Shown here one piece after another: positions 18,632-26,069 of a stretch of DNA of 57,433 nt. This DNA is from a virus. Location: IMG/VR virus record IMGVR_UViG_3300027903_000008, positions 1-57,433 of that record; one strand, 5' to 3'. Position numbers and translations under genes: made by a program. Numbering within the stretch: the stretch's first letter is position 1; each line of letters opens with the position of its first letter. The notes under the pieces are model-generated. The model had not been told where the DNA came from. It did no database searches and worked only from the letters and a program-made list of their open reading frames with translations.

Positions 18632-18928
18632 CTACTCCTTTCCGTAGACAAGCTCATGCGGCGGGTCGAGCAGCGGCGAACCCGCACGAGGTGCGGGCCT
18701 CTCGCAGTGACAGACGGCGGGTGACAGCCCGCAGAGCGGACAGTCCTCCAGCTCGCATCCGACGTGATGGTAGCCTGCCGGCAGGGTATTACAGCCACCA
18801 CATCGCTGCGTAGCAGCGGGCGAGTAGCGGCGACGCTCGAAGGTAGCGCCGTACCGCACGGTCCTATGGACCGTGCAGGCCGCGTGCAGATCGGTGCGCT
18901 GGTGACAGGCGCGGCAGCGGACGATCAT
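18632..18928 (-). CDS. Cys/His-rich small protein
   Basis: A 98-residue protein with CRAC near the N-terminus, CGGC in the middle, CELEDCPLCG and CHC near the C-terminus, suggesting two or more zinc sites. A perfect GCACGGTCC-TAT-GGACCGTGC hairpin (18856-18876) lies in the coding sequence. Family not recognised. Confidence 0.55.
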   Translation of the reverse strand: MIVRCRACHQRTDLHAACTVHRTVRYGATFERRRYSPAATQRCGGCNTLPAGYHHVGCELEDCPLCGLSPAVCHCERPAPRAGSPLLDPPHELVYGKE

Positions 18929-18962
18929 CGTGGCTCACGCAGTGTCCATGAGCGCGCAGCGC

Positions 18963-19208
18963 TCAGCTGTCCCGTATGACGTAGATGCCGTGTGCTACCT
19001 TCATGGTACGAAACTTGCGGGTAAGCTTTTTCCCGTAATACAGCACGATGTTTCGCACTGCGTGAGAGGGGTCGTATGTGTCGTTCCCAATCTGGCTCCA
19101 TGTAATCAGCAACGCTTTGCCGGCGGGGATCTGCGCTATTAACGGATATTTCCAGCTCCTGTTCGGCGCCGGAATTTCCTCGAATACAGATGCAGTTGGC
19201 TCGCTCAT
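18963..19208 (-). CDS. Hypothetical protein
   Basis: An 81-residue protein from the ATG at 19208 (the frame is open further upstream to 19325, so the start is uncertain). It is beta-rich with a basic middle (YYGKKLTRKFRTMKV). First gene of the leftward cluster that ends at 17930. Confidence 0.5.
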   Translation of the reverse strand: MSEPTASVFEEIPAPNRSWKYPLIAQIPAGKALLITWSQIGNDTYDPSHAVRNIVLYYGKKLTRKFRTMKVAHGIYVIRDS

Positions 19209-19596
19209 AGCTGTGTTGACCGCGAAGCGATCTGGTTCATCTCCATTGTGCGAGCGTAGCGAGCAGCCGTCGAAGACGGCGAGCGGCATTGTGTCGCAGG
19301 AGCATGCGAGTGCATGATATAGCACAGGGAAGTGAAGCGCAAGTGCTTTGGTGGCGCATAAGGATGGGTGCCAACCAACTCACGCGCTCACCGTCCCATG
19401 ACGTTCACGCTCCGTTCCCTCAACTCAACCTACCGGCGAGAGCCTATACCATGAACACATCATGAACACCCGCTAACGCAGCGGTAGCATATGGTATGCT
19501 CGTCCGCAGTGAGACGATCGGTCATCAAATGCCGTTTGACTAACGTTCATATAGGGTTTAAGCTCTTCGGTTCCTATGACTTGGAAGCTGGTTCCC
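19209..19596. other. Intergenic control region between divergent genes
   Basis: About 390 bases without a convincing gene. It separates leftward small genes from the rightward regulator. It contains a direct repeat ATGAACAC (two copies, about 19452-19470), a semi-palindromic TAGCATATGGTATGCT near 19487, and a GCCGTC-GAA-GACGGC hairpin (about 19265) that is part of a 20-base sequence also present at 9170. These are candidate operators for the adjacent HTH protein; no promoter with good spacing was found. Confidence 0.35.
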
Positions 19597-19980
19597 ATGT
19601 CTTGGAACCGCGCAGACATCGCCGAGGTACTCGAAGGCGCCTTCGGTGCGAACTGGAGGAAGCTCGCGCACCCGTACCTCGGGTGTACCAGTCGTGCGAT
19701 CCGGTACTGGCTCGCCGGCAGGAAAGCCATACAGCTGCAAGCCGTCGGCATGCTGCGCAAGCGCGCAGAAGCTCGTCTCGCAGAGCTCGACGATCTCGAA
19801 GAGCTCGATATGCAACGGTGTAAGGATCGCGCAGCTTCGCGCCGGGCGGTCACGCTTAGAGCTATCACTCTAAGCTATCACTTACAGAAGGAAGCCGTCT
19901 TCACGCGACGTATGGTTCGAGCCGACCATCGCTTGGCAGGCTACCGAGAAACGGATCTCTTGCATGACGATCCCTTCTGA
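19597..19980 (+). CDS. Helix-turn-helix regulator-like protein
   Basis: About 127 residues from the ATG at 19597; a nearly duplicated start context lies at 19576. The N-terminal region (NRADIAEVLEGAF, then CTSRAIRYWLAGRKAI) resembles an XRE/YdaS-type helix-turn-helix, followed by a charged coiled segment (MLRKRAEARLAELDDLEELD). It is the lone plus-strand gene in a leftward region and faces its own intergenic control region, which fits a repressor or antirepressor. The role is inferred. Confidence 0.6.
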   Translation: MSWNRADIAEVLEGAFGANWRKLAHPYLGCTSRAIRYWLAGRKAIQLQAVGMLRKRAEARLAELDDLEELDMQRCKDRAASRRAVTLRAITLSYHLQKEAVFTRRMVRADHRLAGYRETDLLHDDPF

Positions 19981-19992
19981 CCGCTTCGCGGC

Positions 19993-20022
19993 CAAAAAGA
20001 AAGAGCCCGCCGAAGCGGGCTC
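19993..20022 (-). terminator. Rho-independent terminator, leftward
   Basis: On the minus strand an 8-bp stem GAGCCCGC-TTCG-GCGGGCTC (20022-20003) with a C(UUCG)G tetraloop is followed by TTTCTTTTT. It ends the transcript coming from 20364 before the convergent regulator gene. Confidence 0.85.
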
Positions 20023-20046
20023 CCTCTGCTGAATCGCCGTTGACTG

Positions 20047-20364
20047 TCACGGCATACGGTCGAATACCGCGTCTTCCAGCGTCTCACGCGGGGAGCTTCG
20101 CTCCCCAATCACGCGAATGTAAGGTGAGCCAAACAGATGCCCGCCCTTCGGGCCTAGATCCGTCTCGTAAGTCGCGATCACACTGTAGACGTATATACCG
20201 GCCTTCACCGGTACACGAACTCGCTCCGGGTCGCTCTTCCATCTCCGGGTCGCGCCGTTGCGACGCAGTTGCCACCACCTTGTCGTCACTCCCAACTTCA
20301 TCGCGATCTCAAGCCGACCACTGTCTAGCAGCTCGTCGACATTGTGCCGAGTAATCTCTGTCAT
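20047..20364 (-). CDS. Hypothetical protein
   Basis: About 105 residues from the ATG at 20364, preceded by the recurring leader AACCACGGAGCGA. A central WWQLRRNGATRRW stretch and a beta-rich C-terminal half (IYVYSVIATYETDL). It contains a perfect GGGGAGC-TTC-GCTCCCC hairpin (20090-20106). Family not recognised. Confidence 0.6.
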   Translation of the reverse strand: MTEITRHNVDELLDSGRLEIAMKLGVTTRWWQLRRNGATRRWKSDPERVRVPVKAGIYVYSVIATYETDLGPKGGHLFGSPYIRVIGERSSPRETLEDAVFDRMP

Positions 20365-20409
20365 AGCCTTCGCTCCGTGGTTGAGGGGCGGCATAGCCGC
20401 CCACCACAC

Positions 20410-20438
20410 TACATGGTGACAGCGGCACACGATGTCAA
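20410..20438 (-). promoter_or_regulatory. Candidate leftward promoter
   Basis: TTGACA in the minus sense at 20438-20433, 17-base spacer, weak -10 CATGTA at 20415-20410. A GGGCGGC-ATA-GCCGCCC hairpin (20386-20402) lies in the predicted leader. Confidence 0.35.
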
Positions 20439-20460
20439 GCCGCCATACGCAGCAACTTCA

Positions 20461-20601
20461 CTAGTGTCGGAGCATGGTTTCGCGCTCAATAATCTCCCAG
20501 CGGAGCGCAACTACCGCGCAGACTGCCCAACTCTCTCCGCTGAGATAGGCGGGTGAGGACTCGGCGAGCTGAAGTAGGTATCCGAGTTCTCGCATGGTCA
20601 T
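20461..20601 (-). CDS. Small hypothetical protein
   Basis: A 46-residue protein, too short to show as a long ORF. ATG at 20601 overlaps the stop of the upstream gene (ATGA). The sequence is helical with a moderately hydrophobic middle. Coupling is the main support. Confidence 0.5.
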   Translation of the reverse strand: MTMRELGYLLQLAESSPAYLSGESWAVCAVVALRWEIIERETMLRH

Positions 20602-20786
20602 CGCGTATCCCTCCCGTTGATAGGCTCGCCCCGCGCAGCAGCGGTAAACCGCCGCGCATCGAAATTAGGGTTGCTGCCCGCCAACTCGGAAGCGAAGTGA
20701 GATACGAGTGTTGGTGACGCGTCGAGCTTCCGCAGGATGCGCGCTATCTCGACGTAGTGTCGATGGTGAAAGAGTGGTGATCCCAT
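20598..20786 (-). CDS. Small hypothetical phage protein
   Basis: A 62-residue protein from the ATG at 20786, preceded by the leader AACCACGGAGAACC. It begins MGSPLFHHRHYVEIARIL, a pattern of small phage proteins with a conserved RHY-xx-IA start and an FA..L..SNPNFD..RF end, of unknown function. Minus-sense TTGCAT and ATATAC (about 20839-20811) may be its promoter. Confidence 0.6.
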   Translation of the reverse strand: MGSPLFHHRHYVEIARILRKLDASPTLVSHFASELAGSNPNFDARRFTAAARGEPINGRDTR

Positions 20787-20936
20787 AATGGTTCTCCGTG
20801 GTTGGTGGAGTGTATATGGGGCGTCGCGCTCGATATGCAACCCCCTGGTGGGCAAAAAAGAATGGGCCGCTTCACGCGGCCCAAGTTTACAGGGAGGAAA
20901 CGCCAATGTGGAACACCCACACGGGACGCTGCGATG

Positions 20937-21101
20937 CTAAAGCATCACAACCCAAAGCGCAAGCGCCACAGCGCCGGCCCACACGCCCACCATCGCGCTC
21001 CACCACTTCACCTCTTGCCGACGCGCCCGCCGTCGCACACTGGCGCGCGCTTCGCGCAAGCGCGCATCCAGCAACACTTCAAACTCTCGCTCGCTAGTCA
21101 T
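20937..21101 (-). CDS. Small tail-anchored membrane protein
   Basis: A 54-residue protein from the ATG at 21101: a basic helical N-terminal half (RLREARASVRRRARRQ) and a C-terminal hydrophobic segment (AMVGVWAGAVALALWVVML, about 36-54) that would anchor it in the inner membrane with the basic part in the cytoplasm. Role unknown. Confidence 0.5.
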   Translation of the reverse strand: MTSEREFEVLLDARLREARASVRRRARRQEVKWWSAMVGVWAGAVALALWVVML

Positions 21102-21158
21102 TGCTCGCTCCCAACAGCTCATTGCCCGCTCCACTCTGTTAGTCGCCGCGGTCTCACC

Positions 21159-21374
21159 TCAGATAATCGTGATTCGCGGACGAACTGCATGTGAAGCCGC
21201 AGCATCCCGGATGGCCCTCTCCAAATCAAGTGCGAGCCAGCCACTTTGCCAATCGCTCGATAGCTCACCATACAACGAGCTCTTGTCCCGATGGGCATAA
21301 TACGGATTGGCAGTCCGCGGCGACCCCATGGAACGCGCGGCTTTGCCCTCATCATAAGCCCCTCGATGCATCAT
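21159..21374 (-). CDS. Rmf/CrpP-like small protein
   Basis: About 71 residues. The core AYDEGKAARSMG, NPYY and SDWQSGWLA matches the pattern of ribosome modulation factor and CrpP-like proteins (G..A, NPY, W..GW). Rmf dimerises ribosomes into an inactive state; phage relatives are of unsettled function. The start overlaps the end of the upstream gene by about 20 bases. Confidence 0.65.
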   Translation of the reverse strand: MMHRGAYDEGKAARSMGSPRTANPYYAHRDKSSLYGELSSDWQSGWLALDLERAIRDAAASHAVRPRITII

Positions 21375-21714
21375 CCACGCCCTCCCCTTCGCGAGCGGGT
21401 TTGCCGATCTCGCGCACCAACTCACCATTCTCGTCCAGTACATAGCCATGATCGCCAGCTCGCCCACTTCGATCGATCGTGTGCCGCACAGCTGCGACTG
21501 CTTTGATCAAGTTCATGAACTCGCCGATGAGGCCCACGTTGTCCACGTACGCAGAGTAAGTGTGGACGGCCTTCGGCTCAGCTGATCGTTTCCCGTCTCG
21601 GTCAAGCCCGGTACGCGCTGTGAGCCCATCGTCCAATTCGTCGCATCGTGGGCATTCCTCACGAGGACGCAGTCCTTCGATAGCGTCGAACAAGTGGTTG
21701 TGTCTCACTACCAT
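21352..21714 (-). CDS. Hypothetical protein
   Basis: A 120-residue protein whose ATG overlaps the stop of the 25-residue membrane peptide gene (TGATG). It has a CPRCDEL pair near residue 22 and a GYVLDENGELVREIGK segment near the C-terminus. No family recognised. Confidence 0.55.
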   Translation of the reverse strand: MVVRHNHLFDAIEGLRPREECPRCDELDDGLTARTGLDRDGKRSAEPKAVHTYSAYVDNVGLIGEFMNLIKAVAAVRHTIDRSGRAGDHGYVLDENGELVREIGKPAREGEGVDDASRGL

Positions 21715-21791
21715 CACGTCCTCCACAGAATCACGCAAAGCACGACCGTTACTCCCGCGTACACTGCGAGCGTCAGCATCGCCTCGATCAT
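21714..21791 (-). CDS. 25-residue membrane peptide
   Basis: An ORF too short for routine calling: ATG at 21791 overlaps the upstream stop (ATGA) and its TGA overlaps the next start (TGATG). The product is almost entirely one transmembrane helix (MLTLAVYAGVTVVLCVILW). Coupling at both ends makes it likely to be translated. Confidence 0.6.
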   Translation of the reverse strand: MIEAMLTLAVYAGVTVVLCVILWRT

Positions 21792-22021
21792 GTCTTGTCC
21801 TCGAATACGAACACAAAGCCTCGCTTTGTGCCGGCGCAAATCAGTCGCCCCTTCCATCCCTGGCGGTCCGCCAACATCTGCGCCGCCTTACGGTGTTGTC
21901 CCTCCCTGCTGAGCGAGTGATCCGATGGGATGACAAGACGATGTTCGTTGCACGTCTCCGCTACGATCCGCGAACCCTTCGTATCCGTCGGACCGAGAAA
22001 CCTCGTTTCGATGGCGATCAT
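21788..22021 (-). CDS. Hypothetical protein
   Basis: A 77-residue protein, coupled at both ends. It is rich in charged residues with a C-terminal beta hairpin (GRLICAGTKRGFVFVFED). A CACAAAGC-CTC-GCTTTGTG hairpin (21812-21830) lies near its 3' end. Confidence 0.55.
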   Translation of the reverse strand: MIAIETRFLGPTDTKGSRIVAETCNEHRLVIPSDHSLSREGQHRKAAQMLADRQGWKGRLICAGTKRGFVFVFEDKT

Positions 22022-22275
22022 GGCGAGTTACTCCCTGCCGCAGGCTTGCCTTCCCAAGGCATGCGCCTTCCGCGCTCAACACCTTCCTTGCAGTCCCGTA
22101 GAAAGTCATAAGCGGCCGACCAGTTGTCGAAGCAGTCCGCCCAATCTCCACGCCAGTGTCCCCTGCACGCCTTATGCAGCGTGACGACCCCACGAGCCGG
22201 CCCATCCCCTCTATTGACCTTGACGTTCAACCCGAACAATCTAGCGTACTTGATAACTTGCTCCCGCTTAGTCAT
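22018..22275 (-). CDS. Hypothetical protein
   Basis: An 85-residue protein with a basic start (MTKREQVIKYARLFGL) and a Trp-rich middle (HWRGDWADCFDNW). The stop overlaps the next start (ATGA). No family recognised. Confidence 0.55.
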   Translation of the reverse strand: MTKREQVIKYARLFGLNVKVNRGDGPARGVVTLHKACRGHWRGDWADCFDNWSAAYDFLRDCKEGVERGRRMPWEGKPAAGSNSP

Positions 22276-22359
22276 AGCACTATCTCCCTATACTAACCAC
22301 ACAACCATCCTCGCGGTACACTCTATGTGGTGCGACTACCACTACCTGTCAAGGAGTTC

Positions 22360-22623
22360 TTACGACAGAACTTCCCAGTCGAACGCGTTCGCATCGGTAT
22401 CCTCTAGCATCTCCGCGTACTCACGCAGCGTCTCCGCCCGACCGATCGCCTCTTCGGCCGCGTCACTCTCTTGCCAACGTTCACTCCTCTCTCCAATATC
22501 CATCTCCCATCCGAGAGCTATCAGCGACATAGCCTCTGACAGCGCCGCTCGCGCCGTTTCATACTCGCCGGCGAGCCTCACCAGCTTCTGGTACTGACCA
22601 TCGGTCAGCTTTGCTATCGACAT
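22360..22623 (-). CDS. Hypothetical acidic helical protein
   Basis: An 87-residue protein from the ATG at 22623, which touches the stop of the preceding gene. Strongly acidic and helical with a coiled-coil-like C-terminal half. Function unknown; highly acidic small early proteins can be inhibitors of host DNA-binding proteins, which here is speculation. Confidence 0.55.
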   Translation of the reverse strand: MSIAKLTDGQYQKLVRLAGEYETARAALSEAMSLIALGWEMDIGERSERWQESDAAEEAIGRAETLREYAEMLEDTDANAFDWEVLS

Positions 22624-22811
22624 CACTGTTCCTCTGTGCATACCGGAACGGAGTGAATTCTCCACTCCATAGGATTGGTCGCAGTGAGTTGTCGCACAAC
22701 AATCGGAAAGCCATTCACATCGTGTCCAATCACTACGTAGCCACTCCCGTCTGCATGAGTCAAAACTGTACCTATCAACAGCGCGCGAAGCTCTCTTTCT
22801 ATCACGATCAT
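22623..22811 (-). CDS. Small hypothetical protein
   Basis: A 62-residue beta-rich protein (LLIGTVLTHADGSGYVVIGHDVNG), coupled on both sides. No recognised family. Confidence 0.55.
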   Translation of the reverse strand: MIVIERELRALLIGTVLTHADGSGYVVIGHDVNGFPIVVRQLTATNPMEWRIHSVPVCTEEQ

Positions 22812-23056
22812 TCTCCATGGTTGATCGCCGCCTCAAGCTCAGCGACGAAGCGTTGATACTCTGCAAGATGGGCCGTCGCAAGACGCAGCAGCGTAGGACC
22901 CCATCGCTCTACCCCATGCGACATCACAAGCGCGCTGCGCGTCTCAGGTGACATTGTGAATCGACGCATATACGCCTCTGTGTATCCAAGTTGATACGCT
23001 ACCTCACTGAACCTGACGCGCGCGACCGTGCCGCGTATAGCGTCACGAAAGTTCAT
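22808..23056 (-). CDS. Possible helix-turn-helix protein
   Basis: An 82-residue protein with a segment (FSEVAYQLGYTEAYMRRF) reminiscent of a helix-turn-helix, followed by helical sequence. Start at ATG 23056 overlaps the previous stop (ATGA). The DNA-binding assignment is tentative. Confidence 0.5.
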   Translation of the reverse strand: MNFRDAIRGTVARVRFSEVAYQLGYTEAYMRRFTMSPETRSALVMSHGVERWGPTLLRLATAHLAEYQRFVAELEAAINHGE

Positions 23057-23265
23057 GATAGAACCCTCTTCCAAGTGTCGCCTCCGCTTTCGTAGCGGAA
23101 GCGCAGATCGCTGCCAGGGAAGCCGACCGGCGCGCGCATAGGCGTAGCGTGCTGGTCGCAGAAGCACACCCACCTCTTAGTCGGCTTGAACCAGACTGCG
23201 ACGATGCCGGGCGCCTGACAGTCGTCCCAGGCGCACCTCGGCGGCTTTTCAAGTGGTTTGAACAT
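23053..23265 (-). CDS. Small zinc-finger-like protein, first gene of leftward cluster
   Basis: A 70-residue protein with CAWDDC and CFCDQH, enough for one zinc site of CxxxxC/CxxxH type. It is the first gene transcribed leftward from the 23266-23624 control region. Confidence 0.55.
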   Translation of the reverse strand: MFKPLEKPPRCAWDDCQAPGIVAVWFKPTKRWVCFCDQHATPMRAPVGFPGSDLRFRYESGGDTWKRVLS

Positions 23266-23334
23266 CCTCGTGCTCTCCTTCCCCCTCTAGATGGTTCCGC
23301 CCCACCGCGATACAAGAGCGTATGTGATTATTGG

Positions 23335-23527
23335 TCCCCTGTCTCTCTTCCCCTGTGGACGCTATAAGGGCGGCGATCCGGCAAAATATTTTCTCGCGCG
23401 CGCGTAATTTGTATAATATATATCATCCTTTTAAGCTTCTTTCCTGTTTTTGCGCAAAATTCTGTCCGATCGATCCGCGCCGCCCTTATAACGTCCAAGA
23501 GAAACAGGGGAAGAGAAACGGGGAACC
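23335..23527. repeat. Long inverted repeat with AT-rich core, candidate replication origin / divergent promoter
   Basis: The left arm core TGGACGCTATAAGGGCGGCG (23356-23375) is matched in inverse orientation at 23478-23497 with one mismatch (CTATAA versus TTATAA). Flanking arms also match: a CTCTTCCCCTG-type sequence at about 23345-23355 and its complement CAGGGGAAGAG at 23505-23515. Between the arms lie about 100 bases that are AT-rich (AATATTTT, TATAATATATAT) with a CGCGCGCGCG run at 23395-23404. It separates leftward from rightward early genes. An origin with an unwinding element or a pair of divergent promoters are both plausible; no iterons were found. Confidence 0.6.
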
Positions 23528-23556
23528 GAGAAACAAAAGACACAAGACATCCGTTA

Positions 23557-23585
23557 TTGACACCGCGCATCCACTGCTCTATTTT
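23557..23585 (+). promoter_or_regulatory. Sigma70-type promoter for the rightward early operon
   Basis: A perfect TTGACA at 23557-23562, a 17-base spacer and TATTTT at 23580-23585. Transcription would begin about 30 bases before the ATG at 23625, which has an AGGAAA ribosome site. This is the best-formed host-type promoter in the window. Confidence 0.65.
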
Positions 23586-23624
23586 TCACACGAGACCAGC
23601 TCCACGCCACCAGGAAACATCCGC

Positions 23625-24341
23625 ATGAGAGTGACTGCCGAGCAATCCCGCTTCCTCGCCGAGCATGCTGACTTCTTCGAGCGTATCGCTCGCGTCGGCC
23701 CAGGCTTCGCCACCTCCCCAATGACTCTCTTAGAGGCCAGGACCCTACGCCGGTCCTTCTATCGCTTCCGCGACGCTGTAGGGCTTTTCAGCCGCGGCCA
23801 CATGGACACCCGGCTTCGCCGCGGCCGCAGCGGTTCAAACAAGTACGAGTCCGCCGCCACTCCCGAAGAGCGCAGCTACGCTTTCGCCCTACACAGCCGC
23901 CTACTCTCCCTGATGGCAACTTTCGAGCCCGCTACCGATCACTCTTCTACCAGCGAACCATTAATGATCGTTCGCTTCGTCCTAGACCCCATCGTTCGCG
24001 AGGCGCGACGGCTCGATCCCACTTACGAGCGCACCGATGCACTAGCTGCGCGACAAATCGACCCCATGACGCATCACCTGACGGTAGACCCAGACTTAGT
24101 AGGAATGCCGCTCGCCGATTATCCACAAACTGACGCCGACCGCGAGCTAGCCGAAGCGCGATGGCGTGCTTCGCACAAGAACAAGCCCACACCAGCAGAC
24201 CAACTCGGCGACGACCCCATGCGCGGACCCGACGAGTCACCACCACGCGACATCCTCGCCGACATCCGCGAGCGCGACGAACGCGAACGCGTAGCTCGGC
24301 AAGCCGCACTACAACGACAAGCCGAACAACAAAACAGTTGA
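23625..24341 (+). CDS. Early protein, hypothetical
   Basis: A 238-residue protein starting at ATG 23625 behind CAGGAAAC; the open frame continues upstream through the inverted repeat but there it is not coding-like. The N-terminal half is helical and basic, the C-terminal third is low-complexity and charged (Arg/Glu/Asp/Gln). As the first gene of the replication-side operon it could be an origin-binding or transcription factor, but no motif supports this. Confidence 0.6.
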   Translation: MRVTAEQSRFLAEHADFFERIARVGPGFATSPMTLLEARTLRRSFYRFRDAVGLFSRGHMDTRLRRGRSGSNKYESAATPEERSYAFALHSRLLSLMATFEPATDHSSTSEPLMIVRFVLDPIVREARRLDPTYERTDALAARQIDPMTHHLTVDPDLVGMPLADYPQTDADRELAEARWRASHKNKPTPADQLGDDPMRGPDESPPRDILADIRERDERERVARQAALQRQAEQQNS

Positions 24342-24414
24342 CAGCGGCTACGCCGCACCATACATCTACGATGTACCAAACTGAACCACTCCCACGAAAA
24401 ACAGGATCAGCCCG

Positions 24415-24981
24415 ATGACAGAAACCAGAAGTGCTGTTGCGTCCACGCGATATGACGACGCCGAAGGCGTCGTATCGCTCGCGTTCGTGAATGGCAAGAG
24501 TGTAACGGTCGATGCGAACAAGTTGCCGGAGGCAGTCGCGAACGCCCTATTGCTGCGCGGAATTGCGATGACGCTACGCAACAGCTTCCAGAAGATCGAC
24601 GATATCGACGCTGTCGCACACGCAGCGGCGCTCTGCGCCGCGGATATGCTGTCCGGCAAGTGGAAGCCGGGTCGGACCTTCGGCGAGTCTGCGCCGACCG
24701 ATCTAGAGCGGGCGCTTGCCGAGGCCAAAAAGTGCAGCATCAATCACGTCCGAGACACCTGGCTCCCCCAGTACCTCGAAAATCACACCACAGCCGACCG
24801 CGGCGGTCGCCAGCGAGGCAAGGGAGCGGCTATGGAGGCTCTACAGCGCCATCCGCAGGTCGCCCCTCTATTGGCGCGCTACGCGGCCGAACGCGCACAG
24901 GCGGCGCGCGGAGCCGGCGGCAAGGGCATTCCCTCCCTAGACGAGCTTTCGCCTTCGCCTTCGGCGGAAGCGGCCGAATAG
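24415..24981 (+). CDS. Early protein, hypothetical
   Basis: A 188-residue protein. A short beta N-terminal part (GVVSLAFVNGKSVTVDANKLP) is followed by helices and an Ala-rich tail; the segment MLSGKWKPGR and the following helices resemble structural arrangements in small phage proteins of unknown role. It contains the hairpin-forming CGACGCCGAAGGCGTCG near its start. It is followed by a strong terminator. Confidence 0.6.
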   Translation: MTETRSAVASTRYDDAEGVVSLAFVNGKSVTVDANKLPEAVANALLLRGIAMTLRNSFQKIDDIDAVAHAAALCAADMLSGKWKPGRTFGESAPTDLERALAEAKKCSINHVRDTWLPQYLENHTTADRGGRQRGKGAAMEALQRHPQVAPLLARYAAERAQAARGAGGKGIPSLDELSPSPSAEAAE

Positions 24982-25114
24982 CGCTCGCTGGCGCGCGCAC
25001 CATATAAAGAGGCGCCGACCGTCGAGCGCGCGTGAGCCGACGGTCGCCTGGGGGAGCGCGCCGATCAGGTTTTTCCGTGGTTGGGCCGATCGGCCGGCTA
25101 CACAGCAGCTCCCT

Positions 25115-25153
25115 GAGAGGCCCGGTATCCCCTGCCGGGCCTCTCTCCTTTTT
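25115..25153 (+). terminator. Rho-independent terminator, rightward
   Basis: An 11-bp perfect stem GAGAGGCCCGG / CCGGGCCTCTC (25115-25125 and 25135-25145) with a 9-base loop is followed by TCCTTTTT. A second hairpin (TTTTTCGCC-GCA-GGCGAAAAA) overlaps the T run. It separates the first two early genes from the replication operon. Confidence 0.9.
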
Positions 25154-25175
25154 CGCCGCAGGCGAAAAATAGGGC

Positions 25176-25204
25176 TTGACGCTCGCCGCGCCTCGCCCTA
25201 CATA
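25176..25204 (+). promoter_or_regulatory. Candidate promoter for the replication operon
   Basis: TTGACG at 25176-25181 with a 17-base spacer to TACATA (25199-25204), immediately after the terminator and about 40 bases before the next ATG. The -10 match is poor, but placement is right. Confidence 0.4.
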
Positions 25205-25247
25205 TATCACCACAAGAGTTCACATGGGAGAGGGCGAGGAGCGAGAA

Positions 25248-25451
25248 ATGAAACGCAACCTATCTCACGCAGTGGGCGATTACTTGACCGAGAACCTGAG
25301 GCGAAATCTCGTGCAGTGCAGGAACCCCATTACTGATCGCTGGACGAAACTCAGCACACGAAACGGTAGGATCGTAGCCGTCAAAAAGACGAAGGGGGCC
25401 TATCGGCACGTAGCAAAGTTTGAGGACTGGCTTGTGTCGAGGGGGTTTTGA
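25248..25451 (+). CDS. Small basic hypothetical protein
   Basis: A 67-residue basic protein from the ATG at 25248, behind a GGCGAGGAGCG ribosome site. Sequence shows a helix followed by a beta hairpin (DRWTKLSTRNGRIVAVKKTKG). It could bind nucleic acid; family unknown. Confidence 0.55.
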   Translation: MKRNLSHAVGDYLTENLRRNLVQCRNPITDRWTKLSTRNGRIVAVKKTKGAYRHVAKFEDWLVSRGF

Positions 25452-25741
25452 ACGTCGAGACGCTTACCATGACGGGCGACAGCGTCGTAGACGCCGCAAT
25501 GCGTCTCTACCCCGACGTACCGCGCGGCCGGCACGGCCCCACCAAAGGCCCGCTGCATCGTCTAGCGCTCGCGCTCGACGTAGGCCCTAGCACAGTCCTA
25601 AAGTGGGCGCGCGGAGCCCACCCGGTGCCGAGCTGGGCCATCCGCGAAATCGACCGGCTTCTGTCTGCTTCGCAGACAACCACGGAGCAGCCACCATGCC
25701 CAACCACCTTATCATCACCACGCGCATCATCGAATTCCTAG
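25448..25741 (+). CDS. Helix-turn-helix protein (Cro/XRE-like)
   Basis: About 97 residues from the TTG at 25448, which overlaps the upstream stop (TTGA); an ATG at 25469 is the alternative. The core LHRLALALDVGPSTVLKWARG resembles a helix-turn-helix with the second helix STVLKWARG, then a short helix (IREIDRLL). A TGTCTGC-TTC-GCAGACA hairpin (25672-25688) and the 3' end overlap the next small gene. Likely a regulator. Confidence 0.6.
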   Translation: MNVETLTMTGDSVVDAAMRLYPDVPRGRHGPTKGPLHRLALALDVGPSTVLKWARGAHPVPSWAIREIDRLLSASQTTTEQPPCPTTLSSPRASSNS

Positions 25742-25785
25742 CAGGCGTAGTGCTCGCTGCGCTCGCACTCTCGGTACTACCGTGA
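25696..25785 (+). CDS. 29-residue membrane peptide
   Basis: Starts at ATG 25696 behind the leader AACCACGGAGCAGCCACC. The product is one hydrophobic helix (IIEFLAGVVLAALALSVL). It overlaps the end of the HTH gene in another frame and its TGA overlaps the next GTG start. Confidence 0.55.
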   Translation: MPNHLIITTRIIEFLAGVVLAALALSVLP

Positions 25786-26069
25786 AAGGTGACGCGATGC
25801 AGGATCTTCGCCATCGCGTTCTGCGTCTGGTAGAGCTACGCCGTCGCCACGACGCGCACGACCGCCTGACGGCAGTCGAACAGGCAGAGCTAGAGGCTGG
25901 CATTCCCGCCGTCGAGTACGCGCAGATCATAGCCGACATACGCCGCGAGCGGCGCTCGGCTGCGCCGAGCAAGGCCGCGCGACGCAGCAAAGCTGCCGCC
26001 GCCGCCCCAGCGACTACACCACCAAGTCTCGACGACTTCCTCACGAAAGAGAACGAGGCCCCCAAGTGA
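25782..26069 (+). CDS. Hypothetical charged helical protein
   Basis: About 95 residues from the GTG at 25782 (overlapping the preceding TGA); ATG at 25797 is possible. Arg/Glu-rich helix, then an Ala/Pro-rich linker and an acidic SLDDFLTKENE tail. Coiled-coil-like adaptor; function unknown. Confidence 0.55.
   Translation: MKGDAMQDLRHRVLRLVELRRRHDAHDRLTAVEQAELEAGIPAVEYAQIIADIRRERRSAAPSKAARRSKAAAAAPATTPPSLDDFLTKENEAPK

Noticed and set aside
23331-23624. Upstream extension of the 23625 gene
   Set aside because: The open frame passes through the inverted repeat and promoter region, and the ribosome site sits before the ATG at 23625.
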